Positions 1 through 8,153 are shown, counted from the first letter of the stretch. The stretch is 64,000 nucleotides of DNA from Micromonospora sp. WMMD1128 (GCF_027497235.1 NZ_CP114902.1:5048001-5112000), one strand, 5' to 3'. The notes: generated by a model from the sequence alone, not told the origin. Numbers and translations: made by a program.

Positions 1-98
1 ACTTACTGTACCGAACATCGATCCGCCTCCCGATCACAGTCAATCGATTTACATCGATATCCAAGACATCACATGTTAACGTTCACACAACATGCCCG

Positions 99-1454
99 TC
101 AACGGACCCACCGCTGGCTGGCCGCGCCGGTGCAGTCCTGGATCTGGGTTCGCGTGCCATTGGCCGTACCGTTGCCGGCCACGTCCAGGCACCGTCCCGA
201 ACCGACCCCGGTGATCGTGCCGTCGGCGTTGAGCCGCCACTTCTGGTTGGACTGCCCGTTGCAGTCCCAGATGATCACCGGGCTGCCGTTGGCGGTGGCG
301 GCGCCGCTGACGTCGAGACACTTGCCGCCGAAGACCCGCAACTCCTGCGCCGAGGTCGCGGTCCAGCTCTGGTTGCTCTGGCCGTGGCAGTCCCAGATGA
401 TCGCCGCGGCGCCGTTGGTCTGCGAGGCACCGTTGACGTCCAGGCACCGGCCGGCGGAAACGTTGCGAACGGCCGAGGTGCCACCCGGCGGCGGGGTGGT
501 CGGGCTCGCGGTCGGCGTGGGCGTCGGCCCGCTACCGTCGAACTGGGTGAAGAACCGCCACACCTCGGTCTTGGTCCAGGTCCGGACGCCGCTGTCGCCG
601 CCGCCGTCGACCGGGCCGGGCGTGTGACCGCCGTCGAACGCGGCCCAGACCACCGGGTAACCGGCGCGGCAGCCGGAGTAGGTGGTGGTGACGTGGGTCA
701 GACTGCCCGCCCTCGGCTCGGGCGGGTTCTGCGCGACGCACCCGTTGGCGCGCACGAACGTGTCCCGCAGGGACCGCCCGGCGGAAATGTTGAGCACCGG
801 GTCGCCGATGCCGTGGATCCCCATGTACGCGATCGGCTGCGTGCCGCCGGAGCACCCGCTGAGCTGCCCGCCGGAATAGACCGCGACGGCGCGGAAGACG
901 TTGGCCCGAGAACACGCCAGGTTGTAGCTCATGCCGCCGCCGTAGCTGAAGCCGAGCGCGAACCGCTGCGTCGTGTCCACGCACAGGTCCGCCTCGATCA
1001 GCCTGATCATGTCGTCGACGAAGACGGTGTCCTGACCGCCGGGGTTGGCCCAGCCGTTGTTGTTGCCCTGGGGCGCGACGAAGATGGTGCTGTTGTTCGC
1101 CTGCTGCCGCAGTCCGTAGTAGGACCACGCCTCCCGGTCCGCGCCGCCGGAGTCGACGTCGTTCGCGGTGCCGCCGTTCCAGTGGAACCCGAAGATCAGC
1201 CGGTAGGCGTGGTTCCGGTCGTAGTTGTCGGGGATCCGGAGGATGAAGCTGCGGTTCTGACCGCTGCTCTGGATCGACCGCTGGCCGCTCGTCAGCGTGG
1301 GCGCCTTCCCGCACCCGGCGGTCGCCGCGTCCGCGCCGACCGTCGCGGCCGACGCGGTTCCGCCCGCCCCGCCGGCCACTGTCGCCCCGGCCACCGCCGC
1401 GACCAGGATCGCGACGGCCGCGACGGGCCCGAAGATGGATCTGCGTAATGCCAT
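99..1454 (-). CDS. Secreted CE1/PHB-depolymerase-like esterase with C-terminal ricin B lectin domain
   Basis: A 451-aa exported alpha/beta hydrolase, probably cleaving ester bonds in plant polysaccharides or polyesters outside the cell. Residues 1-36 are a Sec signal peptide ending near TASA. The hydrolase domain (about 48-300) has the nucleophile elbow GFSYGGG with Ser170 and resembles LpqC/feruloyl esterase. A Thr/Pro linker leads to a ricin-type beta-trefoil (about 323-451) with three QxW-type repeats (NQSW, NQKW, SQRW). I chose the ATG at 1454 because GAAGGAG lies 8 nt upstream and a signal peptide follows at once; the frame stays open upstream without coding character. A consensus promoter lies at 1708-1736. 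The family is sure, the substrate is not. Confidence 0.88.
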   Translation of the reverse strand: MALRRSIFGPVAAVAILVAAVAGATVAGGAGGTASAATVGADAATAGCGKAPTLTSGQRSIQSSGQNRSFILRIPDNYDRNHAYRLIFGFHWNGGTANDVDSGGADREAWSYYGLRQQANNSTIFVAPQGNNNGWANPGGQDTVFVDDMIRLIEADLCVDTTQRFALGFSYGGGMSYNLACSRANVFRAVAVYSGGQLSGCSGGTQPIAYMGIHGIGDPVLNISAGRSLRDTFVRANGCVAQNPPEPRAGSLTHVTTTYSGCRAGYPVVWAAFDGGHTPGPVDGGGDSGVRTWTKTEVWRFFTQFDGSGPTPTPTASPTTPPPGGTSAVRNVSAGRCLDVNGASQTNGAAAIIWDCHGQSNQSWTATSAQELRVFGGKCLDVSGAATANGSPVIIWDCNGQSNQKWRLNADGTITGVGSGRCLDVAGNGTANGTRTQIQDCTGAASQRWVR

Positions 1455-1859
1455 GTTGCGGCTCCTTCGCCATCGGGGAAAGGACCGGCTCGGGTACGGG
1501 GAGCTGCGACACGCACCACTCCTGGGTGCGTACGCCGGACCCGGCACGGTCGACTCAGTTGCCCGGACTCCGCCGTTGGCCCGCCTGCCCGGGCAGGACC
1601 AGCCGGCCGTCGTGGCGTCGGCGGGGACCGCCTCCGCGGCACGCGATCCGAACCGACCGCCGCCCCGCTGGAACGCCCGCAGCACGACGTCGAACCGATT
1701 CGGCCGAACCCTAGGACGGGCAGTGAAATATGTCAATGCCATGTCCGGCAGGTTGCGGCCCGCCTCCGCCACACCCCGACCGCCGCCGAGCGGTCCAGGT
1801 GATCACGCAGGTAGGCTCGTCCTGCCGCAGCCCGCGCCGCTCCAAGGGGAAGCCACCAG
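1455..1859. promoter_or_regulatory. Divergent intergenic region with a consensus promoter for the esterase
   Basis: This 405-bp gap separates the esterase from the antiporter. On the minus strand, TTGACA (1736-1731) and TAGGGT (1713-1708) are 17 bp apart, a near-ideal vegetative promoter. The inferred start near 1701 gives the esterase mRNA a leader of about 245 nt. I see no convincing ORF or RNA motif in the leader. For the antiporter the only clear signal is a purine-rich RBS (AAGGGGAAG) just before its GTG. Confidence 0.6.
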
Positions 1860-3545
1860 GTGAGCACCCACTCGACCTTGTTGTTCGTGCTCGCCGCCGT
1901 CGCGGTGATCGTCGCCGTCCGGTGGGTGGCGGGCCGGACCGGCCTGCCGGCGGCGGCGCTCCTGCCACTCATCGGCATCGCGTACGCGCTGCTCCCCGGC
2001 CCCAACATCGGCCTCGATCCCGACCTCGTGCTCATGGTCGTGCTGCCGCCGTTGCTCTACAGCGCCGCGCTCGACTCCTCGCTGCTGGACATCCGCCGGA
2101 ACCTCCGCATCGTGGTCAGCCTCTCCGTGGTGCTTGTGCTCCTCACCGGCCTGGTCGTCGGCGTCGGGTTCCACCTGTTCGTCGCCGGGGCGACGCTGGC
2201 CGCCGGGGTCGCGGTCGGCGCCGCCGTCGCCCCGCCCGACCCGGTGGCCGCCCTGGCCGTGGGTCGCCGGGTCAACCTGCCGCCGAAGATGGTCACGATC
2301 ATCCAGGGCGAGGGGCTGCTGAACGACGCCACCGCCCTGACGATGCTCAGCGTCGCGGTGGCCGCCGCCGTGGGCGGGCAGTTCTCCTTCCACGCCGCCG
2401 TCGGGCAGTTCGTGCTGGCCGCAGCCGGCGGGGTCGCGGTCGGGGCGGCCGTCGCCTGGGCGAAGCGGCTGGCGCGACCGCTCACCGCCGATCCGCTGCT
2501 GTCGAACGCGATCTCGCTCGCGACACCGTTCGTGGCCTATCTGCTGGGCGAGGAACTGGGCGTCTCCGGAGTGCTCGCCGTGGTGGTCGCCGGGCTGATC
2601 GTCGGCCACCAGACGCCCCAGTTCGGGTCCGGGGCCGCCCGGCTCCAGACCAACGCGGTGTGGCGGCTCGTCGACTTCCTCCTCGAAGGCTTCGTCTTCC
2701 TGCTGATCGGCCAGCAGCTACCCGAGGTCGTTCGGGGCCTGCGTCACTACGACACGTCGACGATCCTCACCGCCGTCGCGGTGTCGGTCGGCGTGGTGCT
2801 GCTCCTGCGTCCCACCTGGCTGGCGCTGACCCAGTCGCTCCCCCGGTCGCTGCACACCCGGCTGGGTGGCGTGTCCGAGCAGGACGACACCGACGACACC
2901 GGCGAGCCCGGAAGCGCCCGGCAGGTCGCCCGCGCCGACCGCAACGAACGGCGGCTGACCTCCCGCGAGGTGGTGGCGCTGAGCTGGTCGGGCACGCGCG
3001 GCGTCATCAGCCTGGCCGCGATCTTCACGCTGCCCCTCACCACCGACGACGGCTCGCCCTTCCCCGACCGTGACCTCCTGCTGTTCTGCACCTTCATGGT
3101 GGTGCTCGTGACGCTTGTCGGGCAGGGCATGACGTTCGCGCCGCTCGTGCGGATGCTCGGCCTGCGCGCCAACGCCGCCGACCAGGCCCGGGTACGCAAC
3201 GAGGCCCGCTCGGCGGCGGTCGAGGCCGCCCTGGCCCGCCTCGACGAGGTGGCCGCCGACGAGCCGGACAGCGTGGTAGCGGTCAACACCATCCGTACCC
3301 AGCTGCTGGCCCGACTGGCGCGCTACCGCGGCCGGCTCGACCTGCTCCAGCAGAGTGGATCGGCCGAGATGCCCACGTCCCACGAGTACGAGACGGCGCT
3401 GCGGGTCCGCCGGACGACGATCGACGCCCAGCGCGAGGAGTTGGTGCGCTGGCGGGACTCCGGCCGACTGCCGGACGAGGAGCTGCGCGTGTTGGAACGC
3501 GAACTCGATCACGAGGAGCTGTTGCTCCCGAAGCGGCGCGGCTGA
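1860..3545 (+). CDS. Na+/H+ antiporter, CPA1 family
   Basis: A 561-aa inner-membrane antiporter exchanging protons for sodium or another monovalent cation. Residues 1 to about 400 form roughly 12 hydrophobic segments. The CPA1 core signature GEGLLNDATALT sits near residue 150, with the Asn-Asp pair used in ion exchange. A later segment (LSWSGTRGVISLA) matches the conserved arginine helix of NhaP-type proteins. The last 130 residues are hydrophilic and helical, a probable cytoplasmic regulatory tail. The GTG at 1860 follows AAGGGGAAG. Its 3' end overlaps the convergent TetR gene by 37 bp. The family call is firm; the transported ion is inferred. Confidence 0.9.
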   Translation: MSTHSTLLFVLAAVAVIVAVRWVAGRTGLPAAALLPLIGIAYALLPGPNIGLDPDLVLMVVLPPLLYSAALDSSLLDIRRNLRIVVSLSVVLVLLTGLVVGVGFHLFVAGATLAAGVAVGAAVAPPDPVAALAVGRRVNLPPKMVTIIQGEGLLNDATALTMLSVAVAAAVGGQFSFHAAVGQFVLAAAGGVAVGAAVAWAKRLARPLTADPLLSNAISLATPFVAYLLGEELGVSGVLAVVVAGLIVGHQTPQFGSGAARLQTNAVWRLVDFLLEGFVFLLIGQQLPEVVRGLRHYDTSTILTAVAVSVGVVLLLRPTWLALTQSLPRSLHTRLGGVSEQDDTDDTGEPGSARQVARADRNERRLTSREVVALSWSGTRGVISLAAIFTLPLTTDDGSPFPDRDLLLFCTFMVVLVTLVGQGMTFAPLVRMLGLRANAADQARVRNEARSAAVEAALARLDEVAADEPDSVVAVNTIRTQLLARLARYRGRLDLLQQSGSAEMPTSHEYETALRVRRTTIDAQREELVRWRDSGRLPDEELRVLERELDHEELLLPKRRG

Positions 3546-4147
3546 CCCGTTCCGGGTGCCCGGAGCCCGTCGACCAGGATGGCGAGCAGCCGTGACCCGC
3601 GGGCGTCGAGTTCGGCGTCGTCCAGGCGCGACAGCCAGCTGATGAGCACGATGACGTCGGGGGCCTCGGCGTCGGCGCGGATGGTCCCGGCCGTGCGGCC
3701 GGCGGCGAGCAGCAGCTCGACCGCGTCGCCGATCGGCCCGAGGCTGTGCGCGGCCAGATCGCGCCACGTGGCCGCCTCCACGGCGGCGAACACGTCGCGC
3801 TTGACCCGGGCATAGGCGGCCACCCGGTCGAACCAGGCCGCGAGCGCGTCGAGCGGCGGGTGTCGCGCCAGCAGCCGCGGGGCGGCGGCGACCAGCTCGT
3901 CGACCTCCTGCCGGTAGACCTCGACCAACAGGTCCTCACGGGTCGGGAAGTGTCGGTACAGCGTGCCCTGCCCGATGCCGCACGCCTTGGCGACCGCGTT
4001 GAGCTTCAGCTCGCCGGGCTCGCGCACCAACTCCCGGGCCGCCGTCACGATGCGGCCCCGGTTGAGCTGCGCGTCGGCCCGTCGCGGAACGCCGCTCCGA
4101 GCGGAAGCGGACACGTGTCCGCTAGGCTTGTCGGGGTAACCGGACAT
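3509..4147 (-). CDS. TetR family transcriptional repressor
   Basis: A 212-aa repressor. The N-terminal HTH (about residues 30-75) carries the TetR pattern AVAKACGIGQGTLYRHF, followed by a helical ligand domain that includes the WFDRVAAYARVKRD segment common in regulators of SDR or efflux genes. It is divergent from the dehydrogenase at 4175. Two palindromes, GGACACGTGTCC and GGACATGTGTCC, lie in the short gap; the ATG used here sits inside the second. A GTG twelve codons in is an alternative start, and either would keep the full HTH. Autoregulation and control of the neighbour are inferred. Confidence 0.88.
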   Translation of the reverse strand: MSGYPDKPSGHVSASARSGVPRRADAQLNRGRIVTAARELVREPGELKLNAVAKACGIGQGTLYRHFPTREDLLVEVYRQEVDELVAAAPRLLARHPPLDALAAWFDRVAAYARVKRDVFAAVEAATWRDLAAHSLGPIGDAVELLLAAGRTAGTIRADAEAPDVIVLISWLSRLDDAELDARGSRLLAILVDGLRAPGTGQPRRFGSNSSS

Positions 4148-4153
4148 GTGTCC
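4107..4153. promoter_or_regulatory. Paired palindromic operators between tetR and the SDR gene
   Basis: GCGGACACGTGTCCGC (4107-4122) is a perfect 16-bp palindrome. GGACATGTGTCC (4142-4153) is a near copy with one asymmetric base pair. Their centres are 33 bp apart, about three helical turns, on one face of the DNA. They flank or overlap the tetR start and precede the dehydrogenase RBS, which is what an autoregulated TetR pair needs. Confidence 0.75.
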
Positions 4154-4174
4154 ACCCTAACCGAGGAGAACGCC

Positions 4175-4915
4175 ATGACCATTCCCGGCAAGGTCGTCGC
4201 CATCACCGGCGCCAGCAGCGGCATCGGCGAGGCGACCGCTCGTCACCTCGCCGCGCTCGGCGCGACGGTCGTGCTGGGCGCCCGCCGCACCGAGCGGCTG
4301 GACCGCCTGGTCGACGAGATCACCGCCGCCGGCGGCACCGCCGCCGCGGTCCGCGTCGACGTCACCGAACCCGACGACCTCGCGTCGCTCGTCGACACCG
4401 CCGTCGCGGGGTACGGCCGTCTCGACGTCCTGGTCGGCAACGCCGGAATCGCCCGACTCGGCCCGGTGGCCGACCTCGACGTCGCGGGCTGGTCCGAGAT
4501 GATCGACGTGAACGTCAGGGGCGTCCTGCACGGCATCGCCGCTGCCCTGCCGACGTTCCGCCGGCAGGGCAGCGGACACCTGGTCACCGTCGTGTCGACC
4601 TCCGGGCTCAAGATCACACCCACCCAGGCGGTGTACGCCGGGACGAAGAACGCGGTCCGCACCCTGCTCGAGGCGCTGCGGCAGGAGAGCACCGACGGCG
4701 TCCTCCGCACCACGTCGATCTCCCCCGGTTACGTGCGTACCGAGCTGATCGACAACGCCGCGGCCGACCCGGTGGCGCGCGAGCAGGCCCGGCAACACAT
4801 GGCCGACCTCGGCATCGACCCGACGGCGGTCGCCCGGGCGATCGCCTTCGCGATCGACCAACCGGACGACGTCGAGATCGGCGACCTGACCATCCGGCCC
4901 ACCCGCCAGGGATAA
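4175..4915 (+). CDS. Short-chain dehydrogenase/reductase
   Basis: A 246-aa cytoplasmic NAD(P)-dependent oxidoreductase of the classical SDR family. The nucleotide-binding motif TGASSGIG begins at residue 11, the NAG motif (LVGNAGIA) lies near 86, and the catalytic Tyr-x-x-x-Lys appears as YAGTK near 150. The Arg after the glycine motif (GARRTERL) suggests NADPH preference. The ATG at 4175 is preceded by GAGGAG with good spacing; an open frame continues upstream through the operators but has no coding character. It is divergent from the TetR gene and probably induced by that regulator's ligand. Substrate unknown. Confidence 0.9.
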   Translation: MTIPGKVVAITGASSGIGEATARHLAALGATVVLGARRTERLDRLVDEITAAGGTAAAVRVDVTEPDDLASLVDTAVAGYGRLDVLVGNAGIARLGPVADLDVAGWSEMIDVNVRGVLHGIAAALPTFRRQGSGHLVTVVSTSGLKITPTQAVYAGTKNAVRTLLEALRQESTDGVLRTTSISPGYVRTELIDNAAADPVAREQARQHMADLGIDPTAVARAIAFAIDQPDDVEIGDLTIRPTRQG

Positions 4916-4934
4916 CCCGATCGCCTGCTGTTTC

Positions 4935-4991
4935 AACCAATCGGTTTACACGATGGGTGAACGGGTGTAGGTTCGTTTCAACCAGACGGTT
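4935..4991. promoter_or_regulatory. Repeated AACC-N4-GGTT elements in the arsR-type promoter
   Basis: Two near-identical blocks, TTTCAACCAATCGGTTT and TTTCAACCAGACGGTTT, contain inverted half-sites AACC-N4-GGTT at 4935-4946 and 4980-4991. Their centres are exactly 45 bp apart. They lie between the SDR stop and the regulator start at 5012, where an autoregulatory ArsR/SmtB-type protein would bind. Confidence 0.6.
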
Positions 4992-5011
4992 TCAAGACTG
5001 GGGAGGCGCCG

Positions 5012-5371
5012 ATGCAGGCGGACACGCTGTCGCGGGTCTTCGCGGCACTTGCCGACCCGACCAGGCGCGACATCGTGGCACGACTCACCGCGGGCGACGC
5101 GACAGCGAACCAGCTCGCCGAGCCGTACCCGATGACACTCCAGGCGGTCTACAAGCACCTCAGGGTGCTGGAGGAGGCCGGGGTGGTGAGCCGACCGGCG
5201 GGGCCGCAGCCCCGGTCGGTGCGGCTGGAAGCGGAGGTCTTCGACCTGATGGACAAGTGGATCGAGCGCTACCGCCGCCAGGCCGAGGAGCGCTACCGCC
5301 GGCTGGACGCCGTGCTGGCGGAGATGGACCAGGACCAGACCGACCAGACCGAGAGGGGAAGCGCGGCATGA
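5012..5371 (+). CDS. ArsR-family winged-helix regulator (SRPBCC-linked type)
   Basis: A 119-aa DNA-binding protein. The segment FAALADPTRRDIVARL (10-25) and the recognition region QAVYKHLRVLEEAGVV are typical of ArsR proteins paired with AHSA1/SRPBCC genes. It lacks the metal-binding cysteines of true ArsR/SmtB sensors, so it probably does not sense metal. GGGAGG lies just before the ATG. Its stop overlaps the next start as ATGA, so the pair is translationally coupled. The AACC-N4-GGTT repeats upstream are the likely operator. Confidence 0.9.
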   Translation: MQADTLSRVFAALADPTRRDIVARLTAGDATANQLAEPYPMTLQAVYKHLRVLEEAGVVSRPAGPQPRSVRLEAEVFDLMDKWIERYRRQAEERYRRLDAVLAEMDQDQTDQTERGSAA

Positions 5372-5850
5372 GCGCCATCGCCGGAACCACCATCGAGGCC
5401 GACCCGAAGGTGCCGATCATCCGGATGTCCCGGGAGTTCACGGCCACGCCGGAGCAGCTGTTCCGCGCACACACCGATCCACTGCTGTTCGCGCGCTGGG
5501 TCGGCCCCGACGGGATGGACACCACCATCGAGGAGTGGGACGCCCGCTCCGGCGGCGCCTGGCGCTACGTGTCCACCCGCGACGGGCAGCGGTACGCGTT
5601 CCGCGGCTGCTTCCACGACGTACGCCCGGACCGGATCGTCCAGACGTTCACCTTCGAGGGACAACCCGACGGCGTGGCGCTGGAGACGCTGTGGTTCGAG
5701 CCCCTCGACGACGGGCGCACACTCCTGCGCGCGCAGTCCCTCGTGGACAGCTTCGAGGCCCGCGACGCCTGGCTCGCCAGCGGCATGGAGGTCGGGGTCG
5801 ACGAGGGCTACGCCAAGATCGACGGGATGCTCGCCGATGGCACTCTCTGA
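5368..5850 (+). CDS. SRPBCC / AHSA1 domain protein
   Basis: A 160-aa single-domain START-like protein with the helix-grip fold. The diagnostic motifs are FTATPEQLFRAHTDPLLFARWVGP near the N-terminus, the ...GGAWRYV strand, and a closing amphipathic helix. Proteins of this family bind a hydrophobic small molecule or act as Aha1-like domains, and their exact role is usually unknown. It starts in a 4-bp ATGA overlap with the ArsR-type regulator and runs 14 bp into the next gene, so the three genes form one operon. Confidence 0.9.
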   Translation: MSAIAGTTIEADPKVPIIRMSREFTATPEQLFRAHTDPLLFARWVGPDGMDTTIEEWDARSGGAWRYVSTRDGQRYAFRGCFHDVRPDRIVQTFTFEGQPDGVALETLWFEPLDDGRTLLRAQSLVDSFEARDAWLASGMEVGVDEGYAKIDGMLADGTL

Positions 5851-6406
5851 CCGGCCCGCCGAGCGACACCGACAGATCAGCCACGGCTTCACCGACCGGG
5901 TCCGGGGCACCCGGTCGTGGGACGCGCCCGCGCCGGTCGCCGGCTGGACCGCCCGCGACGTGGTACGCCACCTGGTCGAATGGCTGCCGCCGTTCCTGGC
6001 CGCCGGCGCCGGCATCCAACTCCCCGCCGGGCCGTCGGTCGACGACGATCCGGTCGGCGCGTGGCAGACCCACACCGACGCCGTGCAGTCCCTGCTCAAC
6101 GACCCGGCCACGGCCGACCGCCGCCTGTCGAACCCGCACCTCGGCGAACTGCCGCTGGACCGTGCGATCGACCAGTTCTACACCACCGACGTGTTCATGC
6201 ACACCTGGGACCTGGCCCGCGCCACCGGCCAGGACGACCGCCTCGACCAGGACTTCTGTGCGCAACTGCTCGCCGGGATGGAGCCGATGGAGGAGATCAT
6301 CCGCTCGTCCGGGCAATATGGCCCGCGCGTGCCGGTGAAGGAGGACAGCGACCCGCAGACCAGGCTGCTGGGCTTCATCGGCCGCGACCCGGAGTGGACC
6401 CCCTGA
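5837..6406 (+). CDS. TIGR03086 family metal-binding protein (DinB/mycothiol-type)
   Basis: A 189-aa protein of the four-helix DinB-like superfamily, actinobacterial TIGR03086 branch. The pattern WDAPAPVAGWTARDVVRHLVEW near residue 28 and FMHTWDLARATGQDDRLD near 122 contain the conserved His and Asp used for metal binding in mycothiol-dependent isomerases. The N-terminal helix ISHGFTDRVRG is typical. It is the last gene of the ArsR operon and may detoxify a small electrophile using mycothiol. That function is inferred from family membership. Confidence 0.85.
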   Translation: MALSDRPAERHRQISHGFTDRVRGTRSWDAPAPVAGWTARDVVRHLVEWLPPFLAAGAGIQLPAGPSVDDDPVGAWQTHTDAVQSLLNDPATADRRLSNPHLGELPLDRAIDQFYTTDVFMHTWDLARATGQDDRLDQDFCAQLLAGMEPMEEIIRSSGQYGPRVPVKEDSDPQTRLLGFIGRDPEWTP

Positions 6407-6420
6407 TCCTCTCCGTCCCC

Positions 6421-6457
6421 CGCAATTCCTCGATCACGAAGGCGGTGCTACGCCTGG
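6421..6457. repeat. Relic matching the start and upstream region of the DUF885 gene
   Basis: About 37 bp here match 29901-29937 closely, with roughly 30 identical positions by eye and a one-base indel. In the second location the sequence covers the first codons and upstream DNA of the DUF885 gene, just before tRNA-Lys. Here the gene body is absent and the PIN/XRE module begins within about 30 bp. It looks like a scar of an old duplication or recombination. Confidence 0.6.
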
Positions 6458-6488
6458 ATCACGGACCACCGGGTCCTCCGACGGCCGC

Positions 6489-7040
6489 TCACAACAGGCG
6501 GTGCCGGCGGGTGTAGGCCGGGAACTCCGCGCCCGAACAGGGCAGGCGAGCATTCGTCGCCCGCAGGGCGTCGATCAGGTTGCCCGCGCCGGTCTCCGTC
6601 TGCTTGCCGCTCCGGCAAGCAGCAGCGAGAAGCCAGATCGTGCCATGGACCTCTGCGCCGAAAGAACGGGCAACCTTGCTGGCCTGCCGATCATCCGTGA
6701 TCGCGATACCTCTCCGCAGCTCAGCGGCGGCCAGAACAGAAGCTTCGCCGAGGTTACGCTCCCCGACGCCAAGTCTTCTGGCCCAGGCGGCGAAGCACCT
6801 GACCTCATCAAGCGTGTCCAACTGCGCCCGTTTCAGCCAGTCCACCTCGCAGGCGGCCAGCAGTTCCGGTCGAATCGCGGCTCCGGCCCGCAGTTCCTCC
6901 GTGACCACCTGCGTCGTCCAGCAGTCGGCGTCGACGAGCAGGTCTTGTAGAACGTCCAGCCGGTCAGCAAGAGTGAAGTGGGACAGCAGCATCGTGTCGA
7001 GTACGAGGACCGACCCCGGCGGCATCGAATGATGACTCAC
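6489..7040 (-). CDS. PIN-domain-like protein, putative toxin
   Basis: A 183-aa protein with a PIN-like nuclease fold. It begins with a hydrophobic strand and acidic residue (VLVLDTMLL, Asp15), has the VVTEEL acidic pair (Glu48/49), a mid-protein Glu in LGEASVLAAAEL, and the C-terminal acidic site GIAITDDRQA. These match the usual metal-chelating quartet of PIN RNases. It overlaps the upstream XRE-ImmA gene by ATGA, so the two are co-translated. The pairing suggests a toxin controlled by the upstream protein. It is longer than typical VapC proteins (about 130-145 aa). Confidence 0.72.
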   Translation of the reverse strand: MSHHSMPPGSVLVLDTMLLSHFTLADRLDVLQDLLVDADCWTTQVVTEELRAGAAIRPELLAACEVDWLKRAQLDTLDEVRCFAAWARRLGVGERNLGEASVLAAAELRRGIAITDDRQASKVARSFGAEVHGTIWLLAAACRSGKQTETGAGNLIDALRATNARLPCSGAEFPAYTRRHRLL

Positions 7041-8137
7041 GGAGCCGTCTCCAGGTCATCCTCCTCGGGCAAATCCGCATCGGTCAGCTCGCCGTACATC
7101 AACTCGATCGCCCTGGCTCTCGTGATCCTGCTGGCCCGCCATGCCTCGATGACCGCCTGCGCATAGCCCGGCGGCACCCGCACCGAAGCCAGGTCCGGCT
7201 GGGGTGCCCACCCCAGGGCCTCCATGAACTCCGCCCGCGTGGGCCGAGGGAAGCTCCACGCCTGACGTGTCGGGGCGTCGATCACCCCGGCCCGCTCAGC
7301 CTGCCGTAGAGCCAGCACCCAGGAGGTGCGGTATCGAGCGGCGTAGGAGATCAGCCACTCCCGACTCGCCCGCCCTCCGTTCACGACCCCGGTCATCGCA
7401 TCGACCGGTAGCAGCAATTCCGCGGCGAATGCGTCGATCACCCCTTCGCGCTCCGCGCGGGAGGTACTGACTCCCAGGTCACTGGAGTATTCGTCGCCGA
7501 CGACCAGGTGGCCCAGCTCATGTGCGGCGGTAGCTCGGCGACGGCCAGGGTCACCCTCTGTGCTCACCACCGCGACAGCCAGATCTCCCTCGACGAGGGA
7601 CGCACCATCGCCCGGCAGGTCTGTCACCAGCACCCACTGCCCTGCGCGCTCACAAAGATCTATCACGCTCCCGACCGGCTCGTTCCCGAGATCGGTCTGC
7701 TGTCGCAACCATCGGGCCGCTTGTCTCGCGTCATCCTCGGATGCCACCGTGCCCCGGTATCTCAGCAGCGGCGCTGACCGCAGAGTGCCGAGTTCGACGA
7801 GTTGCTGCACATTCCGCAGCCACTCGACCAAGGCGATTTCCAGACGCTCGGAGGACCGCGCGGCCACCGTATCGGTCTCTTCGGTCAGCATCGCGGCCCG
7901 ACGGGACAGCACCGCCGGCCGCGGCTCGATCAGGTACTCCATCGACACTCTGAGCGCACGGGACAGACGCGCCAGTTCGACCCCGTCGAGGCGTCTGTTT
8001 CCTGCCTCAACCTTGGCCAACATGGTTCGGTCGAGCCCCACGCCGTCAGCGAGGTCCTGCTGGGACATGCCTACTGACAGACGCGCCTGCCGCACCTGCT
8101 CGCCTATACGGCGCCAATCCTGCTGCTCCCCGGCCAT
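7037..8137 (-). CDS. XRE HTH and ImmA/IrrE metallopeptidase fusion, putative antitoxin/regulator
   Basis: A 366-aa two-domain protein. Residues 10-70 form an XRE helix-turn-helix (MSQQDLADGVGLDRTMLAKVEAG). Residues about 155-270 hold an ImmA/IrrE (COG2856) zinc peptidase with the HELGH motif at 206-210 and a downstream acidic helix (FAAELLLP). The ATG at 8137 was chosen because the XRE domain starts directly after it and a 15-nt palindrome abuts it; the upstream extension looks non-coding. It precedes and overlaps the PIN gene. Such proteins repress or cleave partner regulators in mobile-element immunity and toxin-antitoxin loci; which applies here is unknown. Confidence 0.85.
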   Translation of the reverse strand: MAGEQQDWRRIGEQVRQARLSVGMSQQDLADGVGLDRTMLAKVEAGNRRLDGVELARLSRALRVSMEYLIEPRPAVLSRRAAMLTEETDTVAARSSERLEIALVEWLRNVQQLVELGTLRSAPLLRYRGTVASEDDARQAARWLRQQTDLGNEPVGSVIDLCERAGQWVLVTDLPGDGASLVEGDLAVAVVSTEGDPGRRRATAAHELGHLVVGDEYSSDLGVSTSRAEREGVIDAFAAELLLPVDAMTGVVNGGRASREWLISYAARYRTSWVLALRQAERAGVIDAPTRQAWSFPRPTRAEFMEALGWAPQPDLASVRVPPGYAQAVIEAWRASRITRARAIELMYGELTDADLPEEDDLETAP

Positions 8138-8138
8138 G

Positions 8139-8153
8139 GTGCGATAATCGCAC
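8139..8153. promoter_or_regulatory. Palindromic operator abutting the XRE-ImmA start
   Basis: GTGCGATAATCGCAC is an inverted repeat with 7-bp arms around one central base, starting one base upstream of the ATG at 8137. Its AT centre could form part of a -10 element. A dyad here is the expected binding site for the HTH domain encoded next to it, giving autorepression of the PIN module. Confidence 0.55.

Noticed and set aside
1455..1772. N-terminal extension of the esterase frame
   Set aside because: The signal peptide and RBS both fit the ATG at 1454, and the promoter at 1708-1736 lies inside the extension.
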